Below are positions 33,004 to 42,196 of a DNA stretch of 64,000 bases, in pieces. The first letter of the stretch is position 1. Every line of letters begins with the position of its first letter. Under the pieces are notes generated by a model, which made no database searches, was not told the origin of the DNA, and was given only the letters and a program-made list of their open reading frames with translations. The translations under genes and the position numbers were made by a program. Origin of the DNA: Spirosoma pollinicola (GTDB lineage Bacteria > Bacteroidota > Bacteroidia > Cytophagales > Spirosomataceae); NCBI RefSeq assembly GCF_002831565.1, contig NZ_CP025096.1:4016501-4080500 (forward strand). The letters run 5' to 3'.

Positions 33004-33816
33004 ATGAATCCAAATAAAGCCTTGTGGGAAAAAGGGGACTTCACCCAAATTGCCGCAACCATGCGCACAAGTGGTGCCGCACTGGTTGCCCAGTTAGGTA
33101 TCACCCAGGGACTTTCCGTTCTTGACCTCGCCTGTGGCGATGGTACCACGGCCATACCTGAGGCAAAGCTTGGCGCTACGGTTTTGGGCGTCGATATAGC
33201 CAGTAACCTCGTTGCCGCAGGTAACAAACGGGCCAGTGAAGCAGGGCTGACGAACTGCACCTTTCAGGAGGGTGATGCCTCAGATTTGACCGACCTGAGC
33301 GACCAGTCGTTTGATCTGGTTGTAAGTATGTTCGGCGCTATGTTTGCGCCAAAGCCCTTTGATGTGGCGAAGGAGATGGTTCGGGTTACCCGTCCGGGTG
33401 GACGAATCGTTATGGGAAACTGGATTCCGGGCGATCCTACGCTGGTGGCTCAGGTATTAAAGATCAGCTCGGCCTATACACCGCCACCGCCGGAGGGTTT
33501 TCTAAGTCCTATGCTGTGGGGTATCGAGAGCCATGTTATAGAGCGTTTTGAGAAAGCCGGTATCGCGAAGGAAAATATTACGTTCCTCCGTGATACATTT
33601 ACGTTCAACGCGTCGTATTCACCTTCCGAATTTTTCAACACGTTTAAAAGCTACTACGGACCTACGATGAACGCGTTTGAAGCAGCCGAAAAGAATGGCA
33701 AGGCGCTCGAACTGGATCAGGCGCTGGACGCTTTATTTATCAGTCAAAACAAAAGCATTGACACGAATGTCACCAGCATACCCGCCACGTTCCTGCGGGT
33801 GACGGTTCACTGTTAA
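33004..33816 (+). CDS. Class I SAM-dependent methyltransferase
   Basis: The 270-residue cytoplasmic enzyme has the Rossmann methyltransferase motifs: I, VLDLACGDGTTAI (about 38-50); II, LGVDIASNLVAAG (about 60-72); the acidic loop EGDASDLTDLSDQSFDLVVS (about 89-108); and post-III VTRPGGRIVMGNWIPG. These bind S-adenosylmethionine and belong to the Methyltransf_11/25 group. The acceptor is unknown. It is the only plus-strand gene within the permease region, divergent from the sigma-54 promoter at 32757 and convergent with the permease at 33878. Its position could be incidental. Confidence 0.93.
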   Translation: MNPNKALWEKGDFTQIAATMRTSGAALVAQLGITQGLSVLDLACGDGTTAIPEAKLGATVLGVDIASNLVAAGNKRASEAGLTNCTFQEGDASDLTDLSDQSFDLVVSMFGAMFAPKPFDVAKEMVRVTRPGGRIVMGNWIPGDPTLVAQVLKISSAYTPPPPEGFLSPMLWGIESHVIERFEKAGIAKENITFLRDTFTFNASYSPSEFFNTFKSYYGPTMNAFEAAEKNGKALELDQALDALFISQNKSIDTNVTSIPATFLRVTVHC

Positions 33817-33833
33817 TGGAATAAACCATCGGG

Positions 33834-33873
33834 GTTGTTGTAGAGACAACGCATGCATTGTCTCTACAACAAC
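33834..33873. repeat. GTAGAGACAAC palindrome, copy a
   Basis: A 40-bp palindrome (20-bp arms with one mismatched pair) exactly filling the gap between two convergent genes (stops at 33816 and 33878), so it may terminate both. Core: GTAGAGACAACGCATG. Confidence 0.9.
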
Positions 33874-33877
33874 AGAC

Positions 33878-36295
33878 CTACTCGGAACGTAACGATTTCA
33901 CCGGGTTCATCAGGGCGGCTTTAATGCTTTGGAAACTCACGGTCACCAGCGCAATGCCCACGGCCAGAACACCCGCCAGCGCGAAGACCCACCATTCCAG
34001 GTCGATCTTGTAGGCGAAGTCCTGTAGCCAGCGGTGCATGGCGTACCAGGCAATTGGACTGGCCAGAACAATAGCGATGAGTACCAGTTTTAGGAAATCT
34101 TTCGACAGCAGCGCAATAAGGCTCGATACACTGGCTCCCAACACTTTACGGACGCCAATTTCTTTGGTCCGCTGTTGCGCCGTAAACGTAGCCAGCCCCA
34201 GTAAACCAAGACAGGCTACCAGCATGGCCAGCAGTGTGAAGAAGCTGAACACCTGACCAAACCGCTCGTCGGCCCGGTATTGCTTGTCGTACCGTTCGTC
34301 TAAAAAGGAGTAGTCGAAAATATCGTCGGGGAAGTACTGCACCCATGCCTGCTTCACGAGCGCAATCGTACGGGCCGGGTTACTGCCTGCCAGTTTGATG
34401 GATAACCGGCCATTCACGTCAGGGTCAAGGCGTAAAATAAGCGGTTCGTACGCTTCGCGAAGCGATTGCTGGTGGAAGTCGTCTACCACGCCGACAATCC
34501 TGAGTTTGTCGCCCCAGAAGTCGATCGTTTTGCCGAGTGCTTTTTCGGGACTATCGAAGCCCAGTTGTTTAATGCCGGTTTTGTTGAACAACACGGCATC
34601 TTTTGCCCCCAGCTTACTGTCAAAATTCTGACCAGCGATCAGCTTCATGCCAAACGCAGGCACAAAATCGTAGTCGACGCCGATTACCCGGTACTGCTTG
34701 CCTTCGGCTTCGGGCGTGCCAGCCAGCCGGATACCACCGGCGTTAAATTCTACTTTTTCGCCCGGAATATTACCCGACACGGTAACACTTTTACCGATAG
34801 CCTGCTGAAGTACAAATTCCTTGAACGCCTTCGTGCGACCCACCCGCGTGGAATCGTTTGATGGTCGACTCAGAATCATCGTCTGTCCAATATCAACGCC
34901 CAGGTTCTGGCTCCGCATGTAGTGCAATTGTCGGAACACCGTGATCGTACCAATCAGCAGAAAGATCGACGCTGAAAACTGAATGACAACCAGCGATTTT
35001 CGCAGGAAAACATCCTTTCGAAAGACTTTGATTCCGCTTTTCAGCACCGATACCGGATTGAATTTCGACAGCACAAAAGCCGGATACGCCCCTGATAAAA
35101 AGGTGCCTATACAATACATGCCGCCCAGCGAAAGACAGAACGGTACCGATGCAACGAATGTATAGGTCAGATGCTGATCGGTAAACTTGTTGAACAGGGG
35201 AATAGCCAGCACAATCAGCAGAAAGGCCACAACTACCGCAATGAAATTCAGCAACGCTGACTCAACCATAAACTGGCTGATCAACTGGCTACGGAATGAA
35301 CCAACTGCTTTCCGCACACCTACTTCCTTGGCACGCCCAACGGCGCGGGCCGTAGCCAGATTGATGTAATTGATCCAGGCGATGGCAATGATGAAAAACG
35401 CCACGCAGAGCAGGATATAGACCGAATTGCCGTCGCCATTGGTGCTGGCCTCAAACATCAGATGCGAGTATAGATGAATGTCGGGCAGGGCTTGCAGATG
35501 AAGGACAAGCCCATTGCCTTTCTTGCTGTCGATCAGATCATGTTTAGCAAGATAAGCCGGAAATTTTGCGTCCAGTTTCTGCGGATCAACACCCTGCTTC
35601 AGCACCAGATAGGTCAGGCAGCCGTCCCAACTCCAGGCATTATCCAATACCCTGTCGGGGTCGTTTTTCGGATTGACTAACCGCTGAAACGTACTGAACG
35701 ACAACAGGTAATCGGCTTTCAAATGCGTGTTCTGCGGGAAATCCTGGTACACACCCGTCACCTTAATCGGAAACTCGCGTTCTATTTTGATAAGCTTGCC
35801 AACCGGGCTTTTATTACCGAATAGCCGCCTTGCCAGCGAAGTCGATATAACACCCGTGTTAGGCTCCGCTAACGCGGTTTTCGGATTGCCGGTCAGCAAT
35901 GAATAGGAGAATACATCGAAGAAGGATGTTGTCACAAACGCCCCTTTTTCGACGGTCATTTTCCGGTCGTTCGCTTCCAGAAACAGGTTTTCCCGCATGT
36001 ACACTTTCGCGTAGCGATCTATTTCCGGAAACGCATCGGCCAGTTTGTTCCCCACGGCAAACGGGCCGCCTGCCCATTCGGTCGAGAGCACGCCCTTTTC
36101 GTAACGTTCGGCTTTGACCCGAAAGATACGGTCAGCTTTTTCGTGAAACTGATCATAGCTTCGTTCAACATCCACGTACTGAAAAATGAGCAGCGTAGCC
36201 GCCATTCCTACCGCTAACCCGGTGATGTTAATGAAGGCGAACCCTTTGTTTCGGAGCAGATTACGGAATGCGATTTTGAAATAGTTACGGAACAT
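33878..36295 (-). CDS. MacB/FtsX-like ABC permease, second gene of its operon
   Basis: The 805-residue permease begins MFRNYFKIAFRNLLRNKG and has TM1 (about 20-43), a periplasmic domain, three TM helices with KEVGVRKAVGSF near 320, linker TM (about 435-455), a second periplasmic domain and three TM helices with KEIGVRKVLGAS near 708, ending NPVKSLRSE. Two extra cysteines lie in the third TM region (LGGMYCIGTF). It starts 13 bp after the stop of the permease at 36309, so both depend on the sigma-54 promoter at 38761. The sequence downstream of its stop holds the 40-bp palindrome. Confidence 0.93.
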   Translation of the reverse strand: MFRNYFKIAFRNLLRNKGFAFINITGLAVGMAATLLIFQYVDVERSYDQFHEKADRIFRVKAERYEKGVLSTEWAGGPFAVGNKLADAFPEIDRYAKVYMRENLFLEANDRKMTVEKGAFVTTSFFDVFSYSLLTGNPKTALAEPNTGVISTSLARRLFGNKSPVGKLIKIEREFPIKVTGVYQDFPQNTHLKADYLLSFSTFQRLVNPKNDPDRVLDNAWSWDGCLTYLVLKQGVDPQKLDAKFPAYLAKHDLIDSKKGNGLVLHLQALPDIHLYSHLMFEASTNGDGNSVYILLCVAFFIIAIAWINYINLATARAVGRAKEVGVRKAVGSFRSQLISQFMVESALLNFIAVVVAFLLIVLAIPLFNKFTDQHLTYTFVASVPFCLSLGGMYCIGTFLSGAYPAFVLSKFNPVSVLKSGIKVFRKDVFLRKSLVVIQFSASIFLLIGTITVFRQLHYMRSQNLGVDIGQTMILSRPSNDSTRVGRTKAFKEFVLQQAIGKSVTVSGNIPGEKVEFNAGGIRLAGTPEAEGKQYRVIGVDYDFVPAFGMKLIAGQNFDSKLGAKDAVLFNKTGIKQLGFDSPEKALGKTIDFWGDKLRIVGVVDDFHQQSLREAYEPLILRLDPDVNGRLSIKLAGSNPARTIALVKQAWVQYFPDDIFDYSFLDERYDKQYRADERFGQVFSFFTLLAMLVACLGLLGLATFTAQQRTKEIGVRKVLGASVSSLIALLSKDFLKLVLIAIVLASPIAWYAMHRWLQDFAYKIDLEWWVFALAGVLAVGIALVTVSFQSIKAALMNPVKSLRSE

Positions 36296-36308
36296 ACTAG
36301 TGTTGGGG

Positions 36309-38714
36309 TTATTCAGAACGAAGCGATTTTACGGGATTCATCAGGGCGGCTTTCACACTTTGAAAACCAACCGTCATCAGGGCGATACCCACCGCCAAGA
36401 GACCGGCCAGCGCGAAAACCCACCATTCGATATCAATTTTATAGGCGAAACTCTGCAGCCACTCGTTCATGGCGTACCACGCCAGCGGTGTGGCAATCAC
36501 AATCGCAATGACGACCAGTTTCAGAAAATCTTTGGAGAGTAGCGCGACGATGCTTACCACCGATGCACCCAGTACTTTGCGAACACCGATCTCTTTGGTG
36601 CGGGCTTCTGCCGCCAGTGCTGCCAGTCCGAACAAACCCAGACAGGCAATCAGCACGGCCAGAATGGTGAACGTAAGCAGTAACTGACCCTGCTTCTGCT
36701 CGGCTTTATATTGCCGGGAGAAGTTCTCATCCAGAAAATGGAAGCCTGGACTGGCAGCCGGGTCAAATTGTTGATAAACCGTTTTGATGTAAGCCATTGC
36801 CTCTTCTGCCTTGCCAGACCGGATACGGATATACAGGTTATCCTGGTCTTGGGGTGCCGGGATTTGGAGTACCAAAGGCTCTATCTTGTGCTGAAGCGAA
36901 TAGGTGTGAAAGTCCTTGACGACGCCCACAACCTGCGATTCGACGGCCTCATCCATACTGACATACGACCGGACGCGTTTCCCAATCGGAGATGTCCACC
37001 CCATTTTCTTCACCAGTGCTTCGTTTACCAGCACGGCACCCGTTGCATCGCCGGGCGACGCTTCGCCCGGCGACGAGGCCGAGAAGTTGCGCCCTTCCAG
37101 AAGCTTGATTTGCAAGGTGTTCAGGTAGTCAGCATCGACAGCGAATTTTTGGACGGTCTGCGTGCTGGCGGGCATAATGCCATTCTGCTCGAAAATCATC
37201 CCTTTCGTGCCGATATTGTTGTTGCCAATGGGGTTGCTTGCCGCCGATACGGCTTCGACGAGCGGGCTTTTGCGCAGCTCTTCTTTCAGCGATTGAATCT
37301 GTTTGCGGGCGGCTTCATTCTCCAGATGGAACGTCAGCACCTGATCCTTATTGAAACCCAGGTCTTTGTGCAGCACGTAGCCCATCTGACGGTAAATAAC
37401 CCACGAACAGGCAATCAAGCCCACGGCGGCCACGAACTGAAAAACAACCAGTGCCTGCCTGAATCCGATGCCGCCAACCTTGCTGCTCGTCTGCCCTTTC
37501 AGCGCGACCACCGTTCGGAAACCCGACAGGAACAGGGCAGGATAAAGGCCGCTGCCTGCTCCGAGCAACAAGGCAAACAGCGCCAGAACACCCAGCATCA
37601 ACCAGGGGCCATAGGTCACTAAAGACAAGGACTTGTCGGCCAGCTCATTAAACAGCGGCAAGGCGATATTAGCAAATATTACCCCAACGACACTGGCCAG
37701 CAGCGCCATCAACATCGACTCCGTAATGAACTGCCCCACAAGCTGACTGCGGTGTGAACCAATTGCCTTCCGAACGCCCACTTCGCGCAGGCGGCTCATG
37801 GACCGGACGGTGTACAGATTCACATAGTTGATGCCCGCGATGAGCAGGATCAGGGCGGCTACCAGCGCGAAAATGTAAACAGTCTGGCTGTTGCCGTTGG
37901 CCCCGGCTTCGTAGTCCAGATGGGAGTGCAGGTGAATGGAGGGCAGCGGCTGGAGTTCCAGGCGGTACGCTACACCGTTGCCCATTTCCTTTTTCAGGTA
38001 TTTGGGAAAGAAGCCGGTTAGCTTGGCCTCCAGGGCTTTGGCGTCGGCGGCTTTGTTGAGCAACACGTAGGTGTACAAATCGAAACTCTGCCAGCCATTG
38101 GTATAATTGGTTGGCAGGGAGCGCAACGCACTGAATTGTATGTGTGAATTTGTCGGCACATCGGCGATGACGCCCGTTACCGTATTGGGAAAGTTATTGC
38201 TGAATTCAACCGTTTGGCCAATAGCTTTGGCCGGGTCGCCGAACAGTTTTTCGGCCAGGCTTTTGGTCAGCACAATGCGCTGGGGTTGCACCAGTGCCGT
38301 GGCCGGATTGCCGTAGAGAAAGGGAAGTGTAAAGACATCGAATACCGATTGATCGGTGAACATGATGTCGTTGGCTTCGATTTTCTTATCGCGATACGTA
38401 ATGACTCCACCGCCTTCGGTATTTAGTCGAACCGTTTTCTCGATCTCGGGATAATCGTTTTTCAACGCATCGGCAAAGGGGGCCGAGGTGGACGCCAGTT
38501 GAAGATTGCCACCGGCCCATTGGGCATACTGAACGACCCGAAAAATCCGGTTGGCTTTCGTGTGAAAGCGGTCGTAGCTTAGTTCATGCCATACATACAG
38601 CACCATCAGGCCAACAGCGGCTATACCCACGCCCATACCCACGATATTCAATGCACTGAACAGCCGGTTTTTCCAGAGATTCCGGAAAGCGATCTTGAGG
38701 TAGTTGCGTAGCAT
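36309..38714 (-). CDS. MacB/FtsX-like ABC permease, sigma-54-driven, with SPGEASPGD insert
   Basis: The 801-residue permease starts at the ATG at 38714 (MLRNYLKIAFRNLWKN); a longer reading would use a TTG two codons earlier. It has the usual two-half layout, with the first coupling motif written REVGVRKAIGSH near 308 and the second KEIGVRKVLGAS near 705, ending NPVKSLRSE. In the second periplasmic domain a short Ser/Pro/Gly/Asp-rich insert (SSPGEASPGDATG, about residues 547-558) is encoded by a perfect 11-bp-arm palindrome. It is the first gene of a two-permease operon. Confidence 0.93.
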   Translation of the reverse strand: MLRNYLKIAFRNLWKNRLFSALNIVGMGVGIAAVGLMVLYVWHELSYDRFHTKANRIFRVVQYAQWAGGNLQLASTSAPFADALKNDYPEIEKTVRLNTEGGGVITYRDKKIEANDIMFTDQSVFDVFTLPFLYGNPATALVQPQRIVLTKSLAEKLFGDPAKAIGQTVEFSNNFPNTVTGVIADVPTNSHIQFSALRSLPTNYTNGWQSFDLYTYVLLNKAADAKALEAKLTGFFPKYLKKEMGNGVAYRLELQPLPSIHLHSHLDYEAGANGNSQTVYIFALVAALILLIAGINYVNLYTVRSMSRLREVGVRKAIGSHRSQLVGQFITESMLMALLASVVGVIFANIALPLFNELADKSLSLVTYGPWLMLGVLALFALLLGAGSGLYPALFLSGFRTVVALKGQTSSKVGGIGFRQALVVFQFVAAVGLIACSWVIYRQMGYVLHKDLGFNKDQVLTFHLENEAARKQIQSLKEELRKSPLVEAVSAASNPIGNNNIGTKGMIFEQNGIMPASTQTVQKFAVDADYLNTLQIKLLEGRNFSASSPGEASPGDATGAVLVNEALVKKMGWTSPIGKRVRSYVSMDEAVESQVVGVVKDFHTYSLQHKIEPLVLQIPAPQDQDNLYIRIRSGKAEEAMAYIKTVYQQFDPAASPGFHFLDENFSRQYKAEQKQGQLLLTFTILAVLIACLGLFGLAALAAEARTKEIGVRKVLGASVVSIVALLSKDFLKLVVIAIVIATPLAWYAMNEWLQSFAYKIDIEWWVFALAGLLAVGIALMTVGFQSVKAALMNPVKSLRSE
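37048..37073. repeat. Palindrome inside a permease coding region
   Basis: Perfect arms TCGCCGGGCGA and TCGCCCGGCGA (37048-37058, 37063-37073) around 4 nt. It keeps the frame and encodes the low-complexity insert of the host permease. Confidence 0.85.
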
Positions 38715-38760
38715 AATCAATCAGGAAATAGGCCCGGCTAAAATGTTTGTCAGGTATATG

Positions 38761-38775
38761 CCAAAAGTTGTACCA
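38761..38775 (-). promoter_or_regulatory. Sigma-54 (-24/-12) promoter 4
   Basis: On the minus strand TGGTAC (38775-38770), AACTT, TTGG (38764-38761). The sequence continues CATATAC, resembling the region after promoter 5. The predicted start is about 35 bp before the ATG at 38714. Confidence 0.8.
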
Positions 38776-38826
38776 CAAACTTAATTAGTTGACTTTTAGG
38801 TTGTTATAGTTCGTGTAAATAAGCAA

Positions 38827-38864
38827 TGTCCGAAACTGGACAAGATTATGTTCAGTTGCGGACA
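38827..38864. promoter_or_regulatory. Paired activator sites of promoter 4
   Basis: Proximal TGTCC-N6-GGACA at 38827-38842 (perfect) and distal TGTTC-N6-GGACA at 38849-38864, 22 bp apart; 52 bp above the -24 box. Confidence 0.78.
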
Positions 38865-38892
38865 TCGTTGGTTTTACGAATCAGGTTGGTGA

Positions 38893-38918
38893 TAGAGACA
38901 ACACATGTGTTGTCTCTA
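38893..38918. repeat. GTAGAGACAAC palindrome, copy b
   Basis: Perfect 26-bp palindrome with arm TAGAGACAACACA. Relative to copy c the centre changes from CGCATGCG to ACATGT, with both arms altered so that pairing is kept. It lies between the small secreted protein gene and the sigma-54 control region. Confidence 0.9.
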
Positions 38919-38942
38919 CAGTCAAAAACAAAAATTGCCCCG

Positions 38943-39563
38943 TTATCGACTGACTTTAGGAACGCCTATTGTCGTTTCAATATCGTCGATGATACGCTGG
39001 CGTTCCTGCTGGGATTTGTTTGGCGCGTCGATGGTACGTTCATAGGTGAAATCGTCCTCGTCTTTTTTAAACCGGTAGCGCAGGTGCAGCTTCCCTGATT
39101 CCTTGTTATAGCTGACTTCCTTGGTGTAAGGCTCTTTACCATCCACAACGACCACCTGGTTGTCGTTCCCGGATACGGATATGGTCTGGCCGTTGCTGGT
39201 AATGACAGCTACCGACTCACCGGGTTGTCTGAAAGAATGAAGCCGTGGTGAAGGTGGCGCTATTGGAGCGCGGGGGGGCATCGGCGCACGGGGAACCAGT
39301 GCTGTTCGTATCCTGGGCGGCTCGGGCATACTGACGTGCAGGGAATCGAGAATATGTTCTCGCAGGGCGTTCCGCTCGTCTTTGTTCAAGCCGGATACAT
39401 CGAACGTGCGGTCGTAGTCGATTGGTTTGTCATCGACGGTGCCGTTGATGCGAATCGAGAGTGTCTTGCCATCGTCGTTGATACTGCGGCTGATGGACGT
39501 ATTGTGCTGGGCCATTACCAGCGAGGTTGTTAGAGCGAGTAATGTTGTTGCCAAAGTTTTCAT
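38943..39563 (-). CDS. Small secreted protein, paralogue of the one at 15839
   Basis: A 206-residue exported protein: signal peptide MKTLATTLLALTTSLVMAQ, conserved block IDYDRTFDVSGLNKDERNAL with REHILDSL (about 48-75), a Pro/Arg-rich middle (about 80-107), and a C-terminal block LHLRYRFKKDEDDFTYERTI with QERQRIIDDIETTIGV. The plan and spacing match the protein at 15839-16420; the middle is not conserved. No known domain. It follows the permease at 39731 on the same strand after a 167-bp gap holding palindrome c. No sigma-54 element precedes it directly, so it may be reached by the operon starting at 44632 or have its own promoter. Confidence 0.8.
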   Translation of the reverse strand: MKTLATTLLALTTSLVMAQHNTSISRSINDDGKTLSIRINGTVDDKPIDYDRTFDVSGLNKDERNALREHILDSLHVSMPEPPRIRTALVPRAPMPPRAPIAPPSPRLHSFRQPGESVAVITSNGQTISVSGNDNQVVVVDGKEPYTKEVSYNKESGKLHLRYRFKKDEDDFTYERTIDAPNKSQQERQRIIDDIETTIGVPKVSR

Positions 39564-39683
39564 GTGCGTTGTTCGTTGGGTTTGATAGTTTTCTGGAGAG
39601 ACAATAACTACCTAACAGACACCAATTTTCGCAGCATGTTGCGTCGGTAGGGGGAAGGGGAAGAAAGAAATTTTTGGATAGTG

Positions 39684-39711
39684 GTAGAGACAACGCATGC
39701 GTTGTCTCTAC
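39684..39711. repeat. GTAGAGACAAC palindrome, copy c
   Basis: Perfect 28-bp palindrome (14-bp arms GTAGAGACAACGCA), 19 bp beyond the stop of the permease at 39731. Confidence 0.93.
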
Positions 39712-39730
39712 GTGCGTCGGCGTTTCGTTT

Positions 39731-42154
39731 CTATTCCGACCGCAACGATTTGACCGGATTCATCAGCGCGGCTTTGATACTCTGAAAACTCACTGTTAGC
39801 AGCGCGACACTCAGTACCGATAGGCCAACGAGGCCAAAAAGCCAGCCGCTTAAGTCCATGCGGTATACGAACGTATCGAGCCAGTTTCGGGCCGCATACC
39901 AGCCGATGGGTGTGGCGATCAGAAACGCTATTAGCACTAATTTCAGGAAGTTGAGGGATAACAGACGGGTTATTTCCAGCGTTGTAGCGCCCAGTACTTT
40001 CCGGATGCCGATTTCCTTGGTCCGTTGTTCGATCATCAGCGACACCAGACCGAACAGACCCAAACCCGCGATCAGAACGGCCAGTAGGGCGGCATCGGTG
40101 ACGAGCTCCTTCCAACGGGCATCGTCAGCGTAGCTTTCCAGCCGGTCGTCTTCCATAAAGTGGTAGTCGAATGGCTGGTACGGAATTAGTTTCCTGAACT
40201 GGCTCTCGATGGTTTGAAGCCCTGCCGTTGTCTGGTTCGGATTAAGTTTAACGTATAGCTGATTCATCTGTTCCGGCTTCCCCAATTGCAGGAGAACGGG
40301 TTCGGGCTTATCGCGGAGGGACCGGTACTGGTAGTCACGCACAATACCCACCACCGTCAGATCGTGCTTAACGCTATTTTCTTCCCGTTGCACGATTTGC
40401 CCAATGGCAGGTTGGTCGGCAGAAAGAAATTGCTTCACGAAAGTTTCGTTGACCAGAATGTTGGAAATACTGTCGGCGGGATTGACGTGATTCAAACCCC
40501 GCCCCGCCAGAACCGGTACATTGACAAAGGACAGATATTGATCATCGATGTACTCACTGGCCGACTTAACCGGTTTGTTTCGGATGTAAAACGTGCCGGA
40601 GCGATGCCCGCCGGATTTCCGCGCCACAGACTCAATGCCGGGTCGGCTGCGCAGGGATTGTTTCACCAGTTCGCCCTGTTTCTCACGGCCCCAAGGAACG
40701 TATATACGCACCCGGTTGGCCCGTTCATACCCCACATTGGCCGTTTGAATGTAGTTGAATTGACCATGCAACACCGCCGTTCCGATCAGCAACACAATAG
40801 CAATCACGAACTGTAGAATCAGGAGTGATTTGCTCAATGTGTTCCGGCTCGCCAGCCTTACCCGGCCATATAACACATTCGTTGGATTGACCCCCGACAG
40901 GACTAGCGCCGGATAAAAACCCGCCAGCAGCGTAACGAGAATGATGAGGCCGCCAAACAGGCCGAGCGTTTGCGGATTAAGCAGAAAACTAATCTGTAAA
41001 GCCTTGTTGGCGAGGGTTGAAAACTGGGGCAACAGACTATAAACAAGGAATATGGCGGGTACGAAAGCCAGCAACGTCAGCAGGAAGGTTTCGCCGACGA
41101 ACTGCCCGATGAGCTGGGCGCGGGTGCTGCCCGTTGCCTTCCTGATGCCAATCTCTTTGGTTCGGCGTAACGACCGGGCCAGCGTCAGGTTAATGAAGTT
41201 GATACAGGCCAGCAACAGAATGAGTCCGGCAATGCCACTCAGCACGTAGGAATATACCGACGAGGAACCCCGCATCAGCCCGTTACTTAACTCGTAGCGT
41301 TCGTTGAGGTGCATGTTGGTGAACGGTTGCAGGTGATAGGTCGAGCTAAAGGGGCCGTATTCGCTTTTGAGTTTGGCCAGTTGCTCACTGGCGCGACTGT
41401 TAAACACATCGGCTATTTTGCCTTCAACAATAGCCGGGTTGGCCGAAACGCCGTTCCGGTCGGCGCGCAACAGTATGAAAGTATTCAGGAAGCCATCCGA
41501 CCAGTCGTTCTCGTTCCAGTCTTTGCGGTCTGGCGGCAGCGACGCCACAAACGGGCGCAGCACATCGAAGCGAATACTCGAATTCATAGGGGGTGCTTTC
41601 ACAACGCCCGTGATGCGGTAGTTCTCGAAACTCCCACCCGCGTCGATGGTCATGAACCGGTTCAGAACATTGGTCGTGCCGAAATACTTGAGGGCAATTT
41701 CATCAGTAACCACCACATTGCCGGGGTCATTCAGCAACGTGCGGGCATCCGATCCCGCCAATAACTCAAAACTGAACAGCCGAAAAAATGACGTGTCGAC
41801 GTACATGACCTGCTGATAGATGCCTTCGTTTTTGTGCCGAAACAGCATCTCATAACCCTTCACCCGGCAAAAGTCGGCTACTTCGGGCAGGTCAGCCTTA
41901 AACGCTGGTCCCTGCGGTAAACCCGTAGCGCCCGTTACGACTTCGTTACCGGTAGCGGTTTTCGTGTCCAGCACCACCCGGTAAAGCTGATCGCCCTGTT
42001 TATGAAAGCGGTCGAACGAAACTTCGTCCTGCACAAACAGCATGATGAACATAACGGCGGCCAGCCCCGCACTCAGGCCAACGATATTGATCGTGCTGAG
42101 CGACCAGTTGCGGATCAGATTCCGCCAGGCGATTTTGAGGTAGTTGGTTAGCAT
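39731..42154 (-). CDS. MacB/FtsX-like ABC permease, second gene of its operon
   Basis: The 807-residue permease begins MLTNYLKIAWRNLIRN. It has TM1 (about 20-43), periplasmic domain 1 (with the variant YVDTSFFRLFSFELL), three TM helices with KEIGIRKATGST near 330, linker TM (LLILQFVIAIVLLIGTAVLH), periplasmic domain 2, and three TM helices with KEIGIRKVLGAT near 711, ending NPVKSLRSE. In the first coupling motif Val/Ile before GS is Thr (RKATGS), and MIEQRTKEIG replaces TAEQRTKEIG in the second half. It follows the permease at 42197 by 42 bp, a gap filled by a palindrome. Confidence 0.93.
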   Translation of the reverse strand: MLTNYLKIAWRNLIRNWSLSTINIVGLSAGLAAVMFIMLFVQDEVSFDRFHKQGDQLYRVVLDTKTATGNEVVTGATGLPQGPAFKADLPEVADFCRVKGYEMLFRHKNEGIYQQVMYVDTSFFRLFSFELLAGSDARTLLNDPGNVVVTDEIALKYFGTTNVLNRFMTIDAGGSFENYRITGVVKAPPMNSSIRFDVLRPFVASLPPDRKDWNENDWSDGFLNTFILLRADRNGVSANPAIVEGKIADVFNSRASEQLAKLKSEYGPFSSTYHLQPFTNMHLNERYELSNGLMRGSSSVYSYVLSGIAGLILLLACINFINLTLARSLRRTKEIGIRKATGSTRAQLIGQFVGETFLLTLLAFVPAIFLVYSLLPQFSTLANKALQISFLLNPQTLGLFGGLIILVTLLAGFYPALVLSGVNPTNVLYGRVRLASRNTLSKSLLILQFVIAIVLLIGTAVLHGQFNYIQTANVGYERANRVRIYVPWGREKQGELVKQSLRSRPGIESVARKSGGHRSGTFYIRNKPVKSASEYIDDQYLSFVNVPVLAGRGLNHVNPADSISNILVNETFVKQFLSADQPAIGQIVQREENSVKHDLTVVGIVRDYQYRSLRDKPEPVLLQLGKPEQMNQLYVKLNPNQTTAGLQTIESQFRKLIPYQPFDYHFMEDDRLESYADDARWKELVTDAALLAVLIAGLGLFGLVSLMIEQRTKEIGIRKVLGATTLEITRLLSLNFLKLVLIAFLIATPIGWYAARNWLDTFVYRMDLSGWLFGLVGLSVLSVALLTVSFQSIKAALMNPVKSLRSE

Positions 42155-42167
42155 ATTTTTTTGTAGA

Positions 42168-42195
42168 GTAGAGACGCGAAGGGTCGCGTCTCTAC
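42168..42195. repeat. GTAGAGACGCGA hairpin
   Basis: Perfect 12-bp arms (42168-42179, 42184-42195) with a 4-nt loop, ending one base before the stop of the permease at 42197. The outer GTAGAGAC is shared with the GTAGAGACAAC family, but the inner part differs. Confidence 0.9.
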
Positions 42196-42196
42196 A

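Noticed and set aside
36711..37622. 303-codon open frame on the plus strand opposite a permease
   Set aside because: It is antisense to a clear permease frame, reads as low-complexity without known motifs, and several similar shadows occur opposite the other permeases (for example 51396-52262).
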